Of a stretch of DNA of 5,381 nt, positions 5,018 through 5,381 are shown one piece after another. The stretch comes from Nitrososphaerales archaeon TH1177. GTDB taxonomy: Archaea; Thermoproteota; Nitrososphaeria; Nitrososphaerales; Nitrososphaeraceae. Made by a program: the position numbers and the translations under genes. Below the pieces are notes generated by a model. The model did no database searches. It saw nothing but the letters and a program-made list of their open reading frames with translations, and had not been told where the DNA came from. The stretch spans positions 1-5,381 of the forward strand of contig JAATVJ010000257.1 of NCBI GenBank assembly GCA_014523515.1, written 5' to 3'. Numbering within the stretch: the first letter of the stretch is position 1; every line of letters starts with the position of its first letter.

Positions 5018-5057
5018 ATATTTAGTTACCTAAAAAGCTAAATACAAGATAGTAATA
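5018..5057 (+). repeat. Dispersed repeat of about 40 bp, copy 2
   Basis: 5033-5057 differs from 3785-3809 at a single base (A for G in the CAAG[A/G]TAG core), and the similarity runs leftward into ATATTTAGTT. It begins about 105 bp past the transposase stop at 5162, on the 3' side of that gene. This is a reasonable place for the end of an insertion sequence. I could not compare it with the other end, which is outside the window. Confidence 0.55.
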
Positions 5058-5161
5058 TCTCCATAATAGACTCTTGTTTTAGCACCGCTATCGATATTAC
5101 TCTGAGTGCTTTGTTGCCTAACTCATTTGGATAATATTTTTTATTCTAATTCAAGACATAA

Positions 5162-5381
5162 TCATTTAATAGTTATCGTTTGAAACCAGTTATACAATGA
5201 TACTTTCAGCATTATCTCCTTTATTATATTCTCTAATCTAATAGCAGTAACATATTCGCCAAAAATTCTCTTGATACAAGAAAAGACAGATTCTACAATC
5301 CATCTCTGACAATAGCTCACGTTATCCTTCCATTTATCAAGGTCATCTTTCTGTATTTTTACAATCTTGTTTCTAAGGTAG
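5162..5381 (-). CDS. IS5-type DDE transposase, C-terminal part (5' end outside window)
   Basis: The minus strand is open from the right edge to TGA at 5164-5162, giving 72 residues of the C-terminal part of a DDE transposase, the enzyme that cuts and joins insertion-sequence ends. Residues 23-37 (YCQRWIVESVFSCIK) fit the Y-x2-R-x3-E-x6-K signature of IS4/IS5-type transposases exactly, so the third catalytic acidic residue (Glu30) is present. FGEYVTAIRLENIIKEIMLKVSLYN (40-64) follows, which resembles transposases common in Nitrososphaeria (normally KRxFGEYVTA and LKASLYN). No stop or frame change lies in the visible part. The two upstream catalytic Asp residues and the start are outside the window, so activity cannot be judged. 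One element end should lie between 5162 and about 5018. Confidence 0.88.
   Translation of the reverse strand, partial: YLRNKIVKIQKDDLDKWKDNVSYCQRWIVESVFSCIKRIFGEYVTAIRLENIIKEIMLKVSLYNWFQTITIK

Overview
The window is very A+T-rich and looks like a chromosomal piece of an ammonia-oxidising archaeon of the Nitrososphaeria (Thaumarchaeota), possibly near Nitrososphaera or Nitrosocosmicus. The case rests on gene content (ferritin, HxlR regulator, IS5-type transposase and a remnant resembling a small thaumarchaeal family), on TATA-like boxes about 25-30 bp before several starts, and on mostly absent Shine-Dalgarno sites. The lineage is inferred; no rRNA or other marker gene is present.

Layout. 1-261 is the C-terminal end of a ferritin gene. 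262-3238 is a decayed accessory block. It holds a frameshifted NADP/F420-type oxidoreductase pseudogene (495-1027, minus), a remnant of a small thaumarchaeal protein (1074-1220, plus), a compositionally foreign 127-residue gene (1207-1590, plus), an apparently intact nitroreductase (1667-2278, minus), an HxlR-family regulator with a damaged or missing N-terminus (2283-2585, minus), and a remnant resembling an antibiotic-biosynthesis-monooxygenase-type protein (2594-2804, minus). Most of this block lies between two loci that share a short inverted and a short direct repeat (455-488 and 2847-2874).

3239-5381 is sparse. It holds a Cys/His-containing unknown protein (3239-3664, minus), a possible 36-residue membrane peptide (4269-4379), a two-helix membrane protein with a coiled-coil tail (4570-4926), and the C-terminus of an IS5-type DDE transposase running off the right edge (5162-5381, minus). 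A repeat of about 40 bp lies beside the unknown gene (3765-3809) and again just past the transposase stop (5018-5057). The long gaps are low-complexity A+T-rich DNA.

How it may work together. HxlR regulators often control neighbouring flavin or quinone reductases, and here the regulator runs 4 bp ahead of the nitroreductase on the same strand. With the broken NADP/F420-type reductase and the monooxygenase-like remnant nearby, the block reads as the leftovers of a redox or electrophile-stress island in which only the nitroreductase, and perhaps the regulator, survive. I found no CRISPR array, tRNA or rRNA, and no clear new multi-gene system. The least expected items are the foreign G+C-richer gene with a strong Shine-Dalgarno site and the pseudogenes hidden in what looks like empty DNA.
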